Below, piece after piece: positions 45,646 to 53,685 of a DNA stretch of 64,000 nucleotides (position 1 is its first letter; each line of letters begins with the position of its first letter). The notes below the pieces were generated by a model, which ran no database searches, was not told the DNA's origin, and worked only from the letters and a program-made list of their open reading frames with translations. Position numbers and translations under genes: made by a program. The stretch comes from a bacterium (lineage in GTDB: Bacteria > Verrucomicrobiota > Verrucomicrobiia > Limisphaerales > J093): positions 124,001 through 188,000 of the forward strand of contig JAJXZJ010000045.1 of assembly GCA_021780105.1 (NCBI GenBank), written 5' to 3'.

Positions 45646-46506
45646 ATGCGAATTGAACTGCTGGTTTCCACACTGTTGATGCTGACGTCGCTTGGCAGCG
45701 CGCAGGAAAAAATCTACCGCGCCGCCCGCTCGGTGCATCTCGGCTACCCCGCGGCGGACAGCGAGTGGTTTTATAATGAGGTCGTGGTGGAGCAATCGGT
45801 CAACGGCAGCTATTTCATGGCCTGCGGCTGGAGCACCGGCTACTTCGGCATCCAGCAACTGGACCGCCCCGACGACAAGGTGGTGATCTTTTCCGTGTGG
45901 GATCCGACAACCGGCGACGATCCGAAGTCCGTGCAGCCGGAGGACCGCGTGGAGCTGCTGGCGCAAGGCGAAGGCGTGCGCATCCGGCGCTTTGGCGGCG
46001 AAGGCACGGGCGGCCAGTGCATGGCGCCGTTGGCGTGGAAGATTGGCGAAACGAACCGCTTCCTGCTCCGCGGCGAGGTGCAGGACCGGAAGACCGCCTA
46101 CACCGCCTGGGTCTTCCGCAACGACACGCGGCAATGGTGGAAACTGGCCACGTTCCGCACCCGCACCGGCGGCCAGCCGTTGAAGGGTTACTACTCGTTC
46201 ATCGAGGATTTTCGCCGCGATGGCCAGAGCGTCCACGACGTTCGCCGCGCACGTTTCGGGCACGGCTGGATCCGGCCGGCCGGCGGGAAATGGCTGGCGC
46301 TGGCGCAGGCGCGCTTCACCGCATCGAACGCGGAATGGGAATCGAAGGAAAACATTGACGCCGGCGCCGCCGACGGCTGGTTCTACCTCGCCACCGGCGG
46401 CGACACCAAGCGCACACGCGAGTTGCGGAGTCTGATCGCGTTGCCCGCCAAACTGGCTCCGCCGCCGGTTGACTTGCCGGTCGCGGCCGACCCGTCATGG
46501 AGATAG
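45646..46506 (+). CDS. Secreted DUF3472-family protein
   Basis: This 286-residue protein starts at ATG 45646 with AGGA 8 bases upstream and a signal peptide (MRIELLVSTLLMLTSLGSAQ). FYNEVVVEQSVNGSYFMACG, STGYFGIQQL, VIFSVWDPTTGDDP, GEGVRIRRFGGEGTGGQCM and TRTGGQPLKGYYSFIEDF are the DUF3472 signature as I recall it. The fold is a beta-sandwich and the family is frequent next to glycan-degradation genes, so carbohydrate binding is a fair guess; no catalytic residues are proposed. It is the last gene of the tdh run, 18 bases after the channel gene. Confidence 0.85.
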   Translation: MRIELLVSTLLMLTSLGSAQEKIYRAARSVHLGYPAADSEWFYNEVVVEQSVNGSYFMACGWSTGYFGIQQLDRPDDKVVIFSVWDPTTGDDPKSVQPEDRVELLAQGEGVRIRRFGGEGTGGQCMAPLAWKIGETNRFLLRGEVQDRKTAYTAWVFRNDTRQWWKLATFRTRTGGQPLKGYYSFIEDFRRDGQSVHDVRRARFGHGWIRPAGGKWLALAQARFTASNAEWESKENIDAGAADGWFYLATGGDTKRTRELRSLIALPAKLAPPPVDLPVAADPSWR

Positions 46507-46758
46507 GGGGCAGTGCGCCAACATTCGATGAGGATCGGCCATCAAAACGGTTCACTGGACGATCACCGCGGATACGTGTGCCCACCCGATGCAGCTTTTA
46601 ATCCGTGAACAACGGCGCGGGTTGACAGACGCTGCACCCGGCCTGGGACTCGTGAACAGGCGGTGGTCCCGCCGGGCCGCGGCCATGAGAGTTCCGTGCT
46701 CCAGGAATGGACGGGGCACGGGCCGCAGGCTGCGCGGATAGGCCCACGAATTGTGACG

Positions 46759-46884
46759 CCCGAGGTTCAAATCTTCGTTCCCGAGGTTCCCCTCCTGGCT
46801 CCCGTGATTCGATTTTTGATTTCCAAGGTTCCGATTTTGGTTTCCGAATCCCTTATCTGGATTTCCGTGGTTGCTGGCTCGGTG
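46759..46884 (+). repeat. Six degenerate 21-base tandem repeats
   Basis: Units begin at 46759, 46780, 46801, 46822, 46843 and 46864, each close to CCCGAGGTTCnnnTnnTggTT (later units begin TCC). The repeat is exact in length but diverged in sequence. The frame at 46663-46926 turns it into heptads such as PEVQIFV / PEVPLLA / SKVPILV. I find no gene context for that frame, so I list it as a DNA repeat. It is AT-richer than its surroundings. Confidence 0.75.
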
Positions 46885-47128
46885 TCAGGGGATCGGCACA
46901 TGGGAGCGGCGAAGAAGTCGCGATGAGGATAGGGCCCGTTTGAGGAGGCGGCAGCGGCACCGGGTCGAGCGCCGTTCCCGGCCGGACAGACGGTCACCAG
47001 AATTGACGCACCGTTGCACATAAACCGAACCCCCTGATTACAGCGTCGGATTGTCCACGCCTCAAACACCGCTTCAACCTTAAAAATCAGAAAGACTTGG
47101 GTTCCGGGCGCAACTTGACACCATCGCT

Positions 47129-47223
47129 GGAGCACCAGCTTTCAGCCGGCTTGAGACCGGGTGGCGACCGGCACGTTCCGATGAACCCGGCACCTCGCAA
47201 AGCCGGCCGCAGGCTGGCGCTCC
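47129..47223. repeat. Imperfect inverted repeat, REP-like element
   Basis: Arms 47129-47150 (GGAGCACCAGCTTTCAGCCGGC) and 47202-47223 pair at 18 of 22 positions around a 51-base centre. The GGAGCgCCaGC...GCCGGC style resembles palindromic intergenic repeats I recall from Verrucomicrobiota genomes. No transposase is adjacent, and no second copy was noticed in the window. Confidence 0.55.
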
Positions 47224-47510
47224 GTTTTCCGGCATGGCGTGGCGGCAGTGTCAAGCGGCGCCTTTGGGGCTTTGGCGACGGTACCGGCGTTTTCGCACGA
47301 ATGCCCCCGGTCTGACGCAGATCGTCCTCGCCGGGGTTTGCCGAAGCCAGCCTGGGATTGCATACGGGATCAACGACGACGGGCCATTGCGGGCCGTCAC
47401 CGCGTCCGCACACAGTGATAACCTCCACCGTTCAGATGCCCGATGGCGCCAAGACCAAGGATTGGGGTCGTGGCGGGGCGGGGTTCCGCCAGTCTGTCGC
47501 AACGCGGCGG

Positions 47511-50500
47511 CTAGCGTTTGTCCGGATACGGCGGCGGCGGCGGGATGACGACGGGGTTGGCGGCGAGTTTCGCCTTGATCACTTCGATCGCCTTGTTGAG
47601 CTGGTCGTCAATGCCATTGAACTCATGCACGGGGTCGTTGTCCACCATGATGTCCGGGTCCACGCCATGTCCTTCCATGATCCATTCCTTGCCATCCAGG
47701 CCGAAGCGCGAAAACTCCGGCTTGTTCAGGAACCCGCCGTCCAGCAGCGGCAACGAACCGCGGATGCCCACCACCCCGCCCCATGTTCTCATGCCGATGA
47801 TGGGTCCCAGGTTGTATTTGCGGAAACGGTAGCCCACGATGTCGCCGTCGCTGGCGGAGAACTGGTCCACGAGGAGGACTTTGGGGCCGAGCACCTGGCC
47901 GGAGGGATCCACGTTCACGCTGCCGTTGCGGGCGATCGTCCACATGGCCGGCTCGCGGCGGAGGCGCTCGATGATCTGCGGCGAGACAAACCCGCCGCCG
48001 TTGCCGCGGCAGTCCACGATCAAGCCCTCCTTCTGGAGTTGCGGGTAATAGAATTTCACGAACTCGTTCAGCCCCTCCGTCATCATGTCCGGAATGTGGA
48101 CGTAACCGATTTTCCCGTCCGTGGCCTGGTTCACTTTCGCGATGTTGCCGAGCACCCATTTGAGATAATAGAGCGGCCGCTCGTCGGCGGTCGGCACCAC
48201 GACTTCATCGTGCGCGCCGTCGGCCTTTGGCTCGGAGTTGAGGCGGAGCGTGACCTGCTTGTCCGCCTTGCCCACGAGCGCGGCGTAGAGATCGGTCATG
48301 CGGTCGGTGGTTTGGCCGTCAATGGCGAGAATGTAGTCGCCGGCGTGCGCGTTGACCCCGATCTCCGTGAGCGGCGAGCGGAGGCGTTTGTCCCAGTTCT
48401 GACCGGGGAGAATGTCCGTGATCCGATAAAAGCCGGTCGCCGCGTCGCGAACGATCTGGGCGCCGAGCAGGCCGAGCGGAATGCGAGTTTCCTTGGGATA
48501 ATCCCCGCCGCCCACGTAGCAATGGCCCATGCTCAACTCGCCAATCATCTCGCCAATGAGATAGGTCAGGTCGGCGCGGTGCTGGACGAACGGCAGCAAG
48601 GGCGCGTAACGCTGGCGGATCGCCGCCCAGTCCACCTTGCCGAGATTCGGGTCATAGACGAAATCGCGCATCTGCCGCCAGCATTCGTTGTAAATCTGGG
48701 CCCACTCGGCGTGACGGTCCAAATGCACCTGCAGGTCGGCGAGGCTGAGCTTGTGGTCGCCGATGTCCGCCTTGCCCGCGGGCAGGTCCACGATGGCGAA
48801 GGTGTCGCCGGTCTTGAGCAGCATTTTCTTGTGGTCGGCGGAAACACGGTAGGTGTCGAACTCGCCGACTTCGGTTTCCTTCAGTTTGTCCAGGTCGTAA
48901 ACGAACAGCTTTCCCTTCCGCTGATAGAACAGTTTGTCGCCAACCGAGGTGAGATGGCGGTAATTGTCGGCCGGGAGCGGGAGCGTGGCGATGCGCTGGG
49001 GCAGGCCATCGGCGTCCACCTTGACAACGACCGGCTTCGGTTCCTTTTTGCCGGCGTCTTTCTTCTCGTCGGCACCGGGCGCAGCCTTGGTTTCGCCCGA
49101 CTTTTCCCTGACGGGGGCGTTGTCACCGTCCTTCTTGTCCGTGTCTTTTTTGACGGCGACTTCGTCGCTTTTCGGCGCGAGCGGCGATTTGGTGTCCCTG
49201 GCCAGCGTGACGAAGAAGATGCCCGCCATGTCGCGATAAACATAGTTGGCCTCCAGGGCGCTGAAGGTGGGTGAGAAGGAGCGGTCGGAGACGAAGAACA
49301 GCAGCTTGCCGTCGGAGCTGAAGGCCGGCGTGCCCACGTCAAACCAGCCGTCGGAAACCTGGATCTTCTGTTTCGTTTCGAGCGAATAGAGGTAAATGTT
49401 CGGGAAACGCCGTTCCTCCGGCCGCGTGAAGGCGATCCACTGGCTGTCGGGCGACCAGGTGAAATCCGTGATTTCCCAGGCGGGCGACTGGTCCACGAGC
49501 GTCACCTGCTTCGAGGCGACCTCGACGATTTGCAGGCGGTTTTTTTTGTCGGACCACAGCAGCCGCTTGGAGTCGGGCGACCACTTCGGCGCGTATTTGT
49601 AGGTGTCGGCGGCGGTGGTGAGTTGGGTGGGCGTGCCGGAGCCATCTTGCTGCCGGACGTAAAGTTCATCCTCACCGGACGCGTCGGCCAGGTAGCCGAT
49701 CCATTGGCCGTCGGGCGACCAGACGGCGTTGCGCTCATGCACACCGGGGGTTTGCGTGAGGTTGCGCGTCGGGCCATTCTTGGCAGGAACGGTGAATAAA
49801 TCGCCGCGGGCGGTGAACAGCGCGCGGGCGCCGTCCGGGGCAACGTCGAAGTCCGTCACGGCCTTGCTCGCATCCTTCCAGGTGCTGCGGCCGATGGCGA
49901 AATCCTCGTCAATCTGGACCGGCACCCTGGAGACCGCTTCCGTCGCGAGATCCAGCCGGTAGATGTAACCGCCATTCTCGAACACGATGGCCCGGTCGCC
50001 CAGCGAGGGGAACTTCACGTCGAACTCGTCGAACGTGGTGAGCTGGCGGATCGCCCTGGTCGGCAGGTCATAGACGAACAGGTTCATCTTCCGGTGCGCG
50101 TCGCGGTCGGAGACGAAGTAAATTCGCTCGCCGCTCCACATCGGGAAGATGTCCTGGGACGGGTCGTCGGTGAGCCGCTCCGTGGTTTTCTTTTCGAAGT
50201 CATAAATCCAGATGTTGTCCACCTGGCCGCCGCGGTAACGCTTCCAGGTGCGGAACTCGCGGAAGCCGCGGTTGTAGGCGAGCCGCTTGCCGTCCGGCGA
50301 GAACGAGCACCACGCGCCGCGCGGCAACGGCAGGATTTCCGGCACACCGCCGTCCACTTTCGCGATCGTCAACTGCCCCTTCCAGTCGTCCCACTCGATG
50401 CGCCGGGAGCGGTAGATGATCGTCGCGTTGTCGCGCCAGGCCATCACGATGTTGTTCGGTCCCATGCGATCCGACACGTCGTCGCGTTCGAGCGTTGCGG

Positions 50501-50843
50501 TGTAGGTCAGTCGTTTCGGCGGGCCACCTTCCGCCGGCATGAGATAGACCTCCGTGTTGCCGTCGTATTGCGCGGTGAAGGCCAGCATTTTTCCATCCGG
50601 TGAAAAGCGCGGGAACATCTCGTAGCTCCTCTCGTCGCTCGTCAACCGGCGGGCCACGCCACCGTCAGCGGGCACCGTGTAAAGGTCGCCCGCGTAACCG
50701 AAGACGATCTGGTTGCCGTGGATGGCGGGAAAACGCAGCAACCGCGCCTCGGACGCGACGGCCGACGGGAGGGACGCGACGAGGAACCAAGTCAACGCAA
50801 GGGCCAGCCCGGAACGGGCGGCACGACGAACAGGCTTCTGCAT
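47511..50843 (-). CDS. Tricorn-type S41 protease with beta-propellers and PDZ domain
   Basis: This 1,110-residue exported protein starts at ATG 50843, with signal peptide LALALTWFLVASLPSAVASE. Two N-terminal propeller regions follow (about 35-330 and 340-580; RFPAIHGNQIVFGYAGDLYTV, FSPDGKMLAFTAQ, WSPDSKRLLWSD). Then come a charged Lys/Asp/Glu-rich insertion (about 590-650), a core domain with GELSMGHCYVGGGDY (H774), a PDZ domain (about 790-890) and the S41 serine-protease half with DQFSASDGDIVGYRF (S998-D999, matching tricorn S965-D966) and WIMEGHGVDPDIMVDN (likely tricorn E1023 equivalent). It cleaves oligopeptides or misfolded proteins, here in the periplasm. The charged insertion is longer than I expect for the family. 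Confidence 0.9.
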   Translation of the reverse strand: MQKPVRRAARSGLALALTWFLVASLPSAVASEARLLRFPAIHGNQIVFGYAGDLYTVPADGGVARRLTSDERSYEMFPRFSPDGKMLAFTAQYDGNTEVYLMPAEGGPPKRLTYTATLERDDVSDRMGPNNIVMAWRDNATIIYRSRRIEWDDWKGQLTIAKVDGGVPEILPLPRGAWCSFSPDGKRLAYNRGFREFRTWKRYRGGQVDNIWIYDFEKKTTERLTDDPSQDIFPMWSGERIYFVSDRDAHRKMNLFVYDLPTRAIRQLTTFDEFDVKFPSLGDRAIVFENGGYIYRLDLATEAVSRVPVQIDEDFAIGRSTWKDASKAVTDFDVAPDGARALFTARGDLFTVPAKNGPTRNLTQTPGVHERNAVWSPDGQWIGYLADASGEDELYVRQQDGSGTPTQLTTAADTYKYAPKWSPDSKRLLWSDKKNRLQIVEVASKQVTLVDQSPAWEITDFTWSPDSQWIAFTRPEERRFPNIYLYSLETKQKIQVSDGWFDVGTPAFSSDGKLLFFVSDRSFSPTFSALEANYVYRDMAGIFFVTLARDTKSPLAPKSDEVAVKKDTDKKDGDNAPVREKSGETKAAPGADEKKDAGKKEPKPVVVKVDADGLPQRIATLPLPADNYRHLTSVGDKLFYQRKGKLFVYDLDKLKETEVGEFDTYRVSADHKKMLLKTGDTFAIVDLPAGKADIGDHKLSLADLQVHLDRHAEWAQIYNECWRQMRDFVYDPNLGKVDWAAIRQRYAPLLPFVQHRADLTYLIGEMIGELSMGHCYVGGGDYPKETRIPLGLLGAQIVRDAATGFYRITDILPGQNWDKRLRSPLTEIGVNAHAGDYILAIDGQTTDRMTDLYAALVGKADKQVTLRLNSEPKADGAHDEVVVPTADERPLYYLKWVLGNIAKVNQATDGKIGYVHIPDMMTEGLNEFVKFYYPQLQKEGLIVDCRGNGGGFVSPQIIERLRREPAMWTIARNGSVNVDPSGQVLGPKVLLVDQFSASDGDIVGYRFRKYNLGPIIGMRTWGGVVGIRGSLPLLDGGFLNKPEFSRFGLDGKEWIMEGHGVDPDIMVDNDPVHEFNGIDDQLNKAIEVIKAKLAANPVVIPPPPPYPDKR

Positions 50844-50974
50844 GGGCGGATATTCTAGGCGATCGTCCGGCGTTGGAAACTCCAAACCGCGACGGGCGAT
50901 GAAATTCCATTGTCAGGCGGGCGCGGCGTGCTAGACTCCCCGCGTTCATAGATGTTCGCAACTGCGTTTTGAAC

Positions 50975-51199
50975 ATGATGATTACGATGGCTGCGGTGCA
51001 AGGCTCCGACCGGTTGAAAGAGTTCAGCGTTTACCAGGAATACCTGGCCGAACGCGAGGAAATCCTGAAACACAAATGGATCGAGTCGGAAAAGGCCGGG
51101 CGCGATCTCGGTTTTGAATGGGCGCTCACCGACTGGGTGCTCAGGCATCGGACGAGCTGGCGCCGGTGGCGGAAGGTCCAACGCACCCTCCATAACTGA
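50975..51199 (+). CDS. Small conserved-looking hypothetical protein
   Basis: About 74 residues, rich in Trp, Lys and Glu, beginning MMITMAAVQGSD and containing LKEFSVYQEYLAEREEILKH, WIESEKAGRDLGF and ALTDWVLRHRTSWRRWR. It is predicted to be entirely helical and cytoplasmic. I recall short proteins with the same EYL-x-ERxEIxKxKW and GxDIGFExALxDW pattern in several Gram-negative phyla, without known function. Start candidates are ATGs at 50975, 50978, 50987 or 50990; none has a good ribosome site. It is upstream of pyrR by 82 bases. Confidence 0.65.
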   Translation: MMITMAAVQGSDRLKEFSVYQEYLAEREEILKHKWIESEKAGRDLGFEWALTDWVLRHRTSWRRWRKVQRTLHN

Positions 51200-51281
51200 C
51201 CCGCCCGCCACGGGCACGCCTTTTGTCCAAACGGCACTACTGTCCGGCGCCTTCTTCATTGAGCATCGAGTCCGCATTTTC

Positions 51282-51836
51282 ATGAATTCTTCCCTTGTCG
51301 TTCCTCAAACGGTCATGACCGACGCCGAGGTCACGCGCGTGCTGGCACGCATGGCTGGAGAAATCGCCACCGCCAATCAATCGCCGGCGGTGGTCGTGCT
51401 GGCCGGCATCCAGACCGGCGGCGTCCAACTGGCCCGCCGCCTCGCCCGGGAGTTGCAGGCCGCGGCGGGCTTGACGGTGGAACTGGGCGAACTGGACATC
51501 AGCATGCACCGGGACGATCTCGATTCGCAACCCGCCCCCAACATGCACCCCACCGCCATGCCGCTGAATCTTTCCGGCAAGAACGTCGTGCTGGTGGACG
51601 ACGTGCTGTTCAGCGGCCGCACGGCGCGCGCGGCGCTGGACGCGCTGAATGACCTCGGCCGGCCGTGCCGCATCCAACTGGCCGTGCTCGTGGACCGGGG
51701 GCATCGCGAACTGCCGATCAAGGCGGATTTCGTGGGTGCCGCCCTGGCGACCGCACCGGCCGACAAGGTGGACGTGCAGGTGGACGAGGCGGACGGGAAG
51801 ATCAAAGTCGTTCTTGAAAAGGCCGCGGTTCAGTAG
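51282..51836 (+). CDS. pyrR: PyrR-type bifunctional regulator / uracil phosphoribosyltransferase
   Basis: This 184-residue protein has the type I phosphoribosyltransferase fold. VVLVDDVLFSGRTARAALDAL is the PRPP-binding loop, AGIQTGGVQLARRLA precedes it and LDISMHRDDLD is the PyrR signature. In Bacillus, PyrR binds pyr mRNA to promote termination when UMP is high. The 12-base gap to pyrB implies co-transcription. I found no Bacillus-like anti-terminator/terminator pair or PyrR-binding loop in the 82 bases upstream, so control may act differently or the protein may act mainly as an enzyme. No clear Shine-Dalgarno is seen. Confidence 0.9.
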   Translation: MNSSLVVPQTVMTDAEVTRVLARMAGEIATANQSPAVVVLAGIQTGGVQLARRLARELQAAAGLTVELGELDISMHRDDLDSQPAPNMHPTAMPLNLSGKNVVLVDDVLFSGRTARAALDALNDLGRPCRIQLAVLVDRGHRELPIKADFVGAALATAPADKVDVQVDEADGKIKVVLEKAAVQ

Positions 51837-51848
51837 CTCAATGACGTC

Positions 51849-52817
51849 ATGCGCTGGACCCGCAAAGACCTGCTCGACCTCCAATCGCTTTCCGCCGAAG
51901 AAATCGTCACCATTCTCGACACCGCGCGGGAATTCAAAGCGGTCGGCCAACGGGTGATCAAGAAAGTCCCGGCGCTGCGCGGCAAAACCGTCGTCAACCT
52001 CTTCGTCGAACCGTCCACCCGCACGCGGATCAGCTTCGAACTGGCGGCCCAGCGGCTGAGCGCGGACGTGATCAACTTCACCGCCGAGGCCAGCTCGTTG
52101 AAAAAGGGCGAAACTCTCAAGGACACGGCCCGCAACCTGGAGGCGCTGAACACCGACTTCATCGTCATCCGGCACAGCGCCGCCGGCGCGCCGCACTTTC
52201 TGTCCCGCGTGCTGGAGGCGCACGTTGTCAATGCCGGCGATGGCGCACACGAACACCCCACCCAGGGCCTGCTCGACGTGTTCACCATGCGCGAGAAGAA
52301 GGGCCGCATTGCCGGGCTGAACGTCACCATCCTCGGCGACATCCTTTACAGCCGCGTGGCGCGCTCGAACATCTGGGCGCTTCAGAAACTCGGCGCCCGC
52401 GTCACGCTATGCGGGCCGCCCACGCTGGTGCCCCAGACCTTCGAACCGATGGGCTGCCGCGTCACCAGCCATCTGGCGGAGGCAATCGCTGATGCGGACG
52501 TGGTGAACCTGCTGCGCATCCAGCACGAGCGCCAGCGCAAGACCATGTTTCCCAGCCTCGGCGAATACACCAGTCTCTTCGGCATCAACCGCGAGCGGCT
52601 GGCCTGCATGAAGCCAGATGTGCTCATCATGCATCCCGGCCCGATCAACCGCGGCGTGGAGGTGGATAGTGATGTCGCCGATGGCAGCCATTCGGTCATC
52701 CTGGAACAAGTCACCAACGGCCTCGCCGTGCGCATGGCCGTGCTGTTCCTGATCAACGGCGGCAAACCGTTTGCCGCGGCGAGTCCCCCTGCCGAGCCGG
52801 ACCTGGTTGCCCAGTAA
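51849..52817 (+). CDS. pyrB: Aspartate carbamoyltransferase catalytic subunit
   Basis: This 322-residue enzyme joins carbamoyl phosphate and aspartate in pyrimidine synthesis. [11 protein letters not shown] is the carbamoyl-phosphate motif, [18 protein letters not shown] the second, [12 protein letters not shown] the third, and [18 protein letters not shown] the aspartate-site loop. The length is normal for the catalytic chain. The regulatory chain gene pyrI is absent nearby, and pyrR precedes it instead. No pyrC follows; the next gene is on the opposite strand. Confidence 0.97.
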   Translation: MRWTRKDLLDLQSLSAEEIVTILDTAREFKAVGQRVIKKVPALRGKTVVNLFVEPSTRTRISFELAAQRLSADVINFTAEASSLKKGETLKDTARNLEALNTDFIVIRHSAAGAPHFLSRVLEAHVVNAGDGAHEHPTQGLLDVFTMREKKGRIAGLNVTILGDILYSRVARSNIWALQKLGARVTLCGPPTLVPQTFEPMGCRVTSHLAEAIADADVVNLLRIQHERQRKTMFPSLGEYTSLFGINRERLACMKPDVLIMHPGPINRGVEVDSDVADGSHSVILEQVTNGLAVRMAVLFLINGGKPFAAASPPAEPDLVAQ

Positions 52818-52882
52818 ACCAACGCTGCTGCGGCCTGTCGCGAGCGCCGGACCAGCGGCCGAATGGCCCGCAGGGGGGCGGT

Positions 52883-53464
52883 TTATTGCGCCGGGCGCGC
52901 TTCGAGCTTGAGGAAGTTGGCCAGAATCATCCGGCCGTTTTCGGTGAGGATGCTTTCGGGATGGAATTGTACGCCCCAGACGGGCAGGTCGCGATGCCGC
53001 ACACCCATGATTTCGCCCTCGTCCGTCTCCGCCGTGACTTCGAGACAGGCCGGGAGCGAATCGCGCTGGATCACCAGCGAGTGGTAGCGCGTCGCCGCAA
53101 ACGGATTCGGCATCCCGGCGAACAGGTCCTTCCCGTTGTGCCGGATCAGCGAAGTTTTGCCGTGCATCATCCGGTAATTCACCACCACGTTCGCGCCAAA
53201 AACATGGCCGATGCACTGGTGCCCCAGACAGACACCCAGGATCGGCACCTGGCCGGCGAAGGCGCGGATGATGTCGTTCGACAGCCCCGACTCGCGCGGC
53301 GAGCACGGCCCCGGCGAGATCAGGATTCGCTCCGGCCGCAGTTCGCGGATTTGATCGAGTGCGATCCGGTCGTTGCGATGCACCGACAGCGCGACGTTCA
53401 TCTCGCCCAGATACTGGACGAGGTTGTAGGTAAACGAATCGTAGTTGTCGATGACCAGGACCAT
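52883..53464 (-). CDS. Anthranilate / aminodeoxychorismate synthase glutaminase subunit
   Basis: This 193-residue class I glutamine amidotransferase supplies ammonia to chorismate-using synthases (TrpE or PabB). [18 protein letters not shown] is the family start, [14 protein letters not shown] follows, [14 protein letters not shown] carries the catalytic cysteine, and [15 protein letters not shown] carries the catalytic histidine and glutamate. TrpG and PabA cannot be told apart without the partner, which is not in the window; the protein may serve both. It faces pyrB across 65 bases and lies about 220 bases after the sigma-fusion gene. Confidence 0.92.
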   Translation of the reverse strand: MVLVIDNYDSFTYNLVQYLGEMNVALSVHRNDRIALDQIRELRPERILISPGPCSPRESGLSNDIIRAFAGQVPILGVCLGHQCIGHVFGANVVVNYRMMHGKTSLIRHNGKDLFAGMPNPFAATRYHSLVIQRDSLPACLEVTAETDEGEIMGVRHRDLPVWGVQFHPESILTENGRMILANFLKLEARPAQ

Positions 53465-53685
53465 AACGCCGGTGGGAAATTACCCGTAACGTCAAAAAAT
53501 CAAAGGGGAAAGCACGATGGAGGACGCCGTCAACTGCCCGGCCGGCGAATACTTCAGCACCGCGCGACCGGAGGCCACAAAGTCTGCGATCTTGTTGCCG
53601 CGCTCCGTCATTGCTGTTGGCCTCGGCTGCATTCAGTTCGTTTGGACGGCAACGACAACCGAAGGCTTTCACGCCGGATCGAAGC

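Larger units (their letters stand above)
46507..47510. other. One-kilobase non-coding, repeat-bearing region
   Basis: No supported gene lies between the DUF3472 gene and the tricorn-like gene, which end towards each other. The region contains a degenerate 21-base tandem repeat (46759-46884) and an imperfect inverted repeat (47129-47223), listed separately. The open frames here are biased and have no ribosome sites. No clear terminator hairpin with a T-tract was found for either flanking gene. Confidence 0.55.

Noticed and set aside
46663..46926. 87-codon frame reading through the 21-base repeat as hydrophobic heptads
   Set aside because: GTG start without ribosome site, no signal or domain outside the repeat; kept as a DNA repeat rather than a gene.
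47087..47428. 113-codon minus-strand frame beside the tricorn gene
   Set aside because: It contains the inverted repeat and has no protein-like features; the DNA-level palindrome explains the sequence better.
52818..52882. Possible bidirectional terminator between pyrB and the glutaminase gene
   Set aside because: Only short GC-rich inverted stretches without a T-tract; not strong enough to call.
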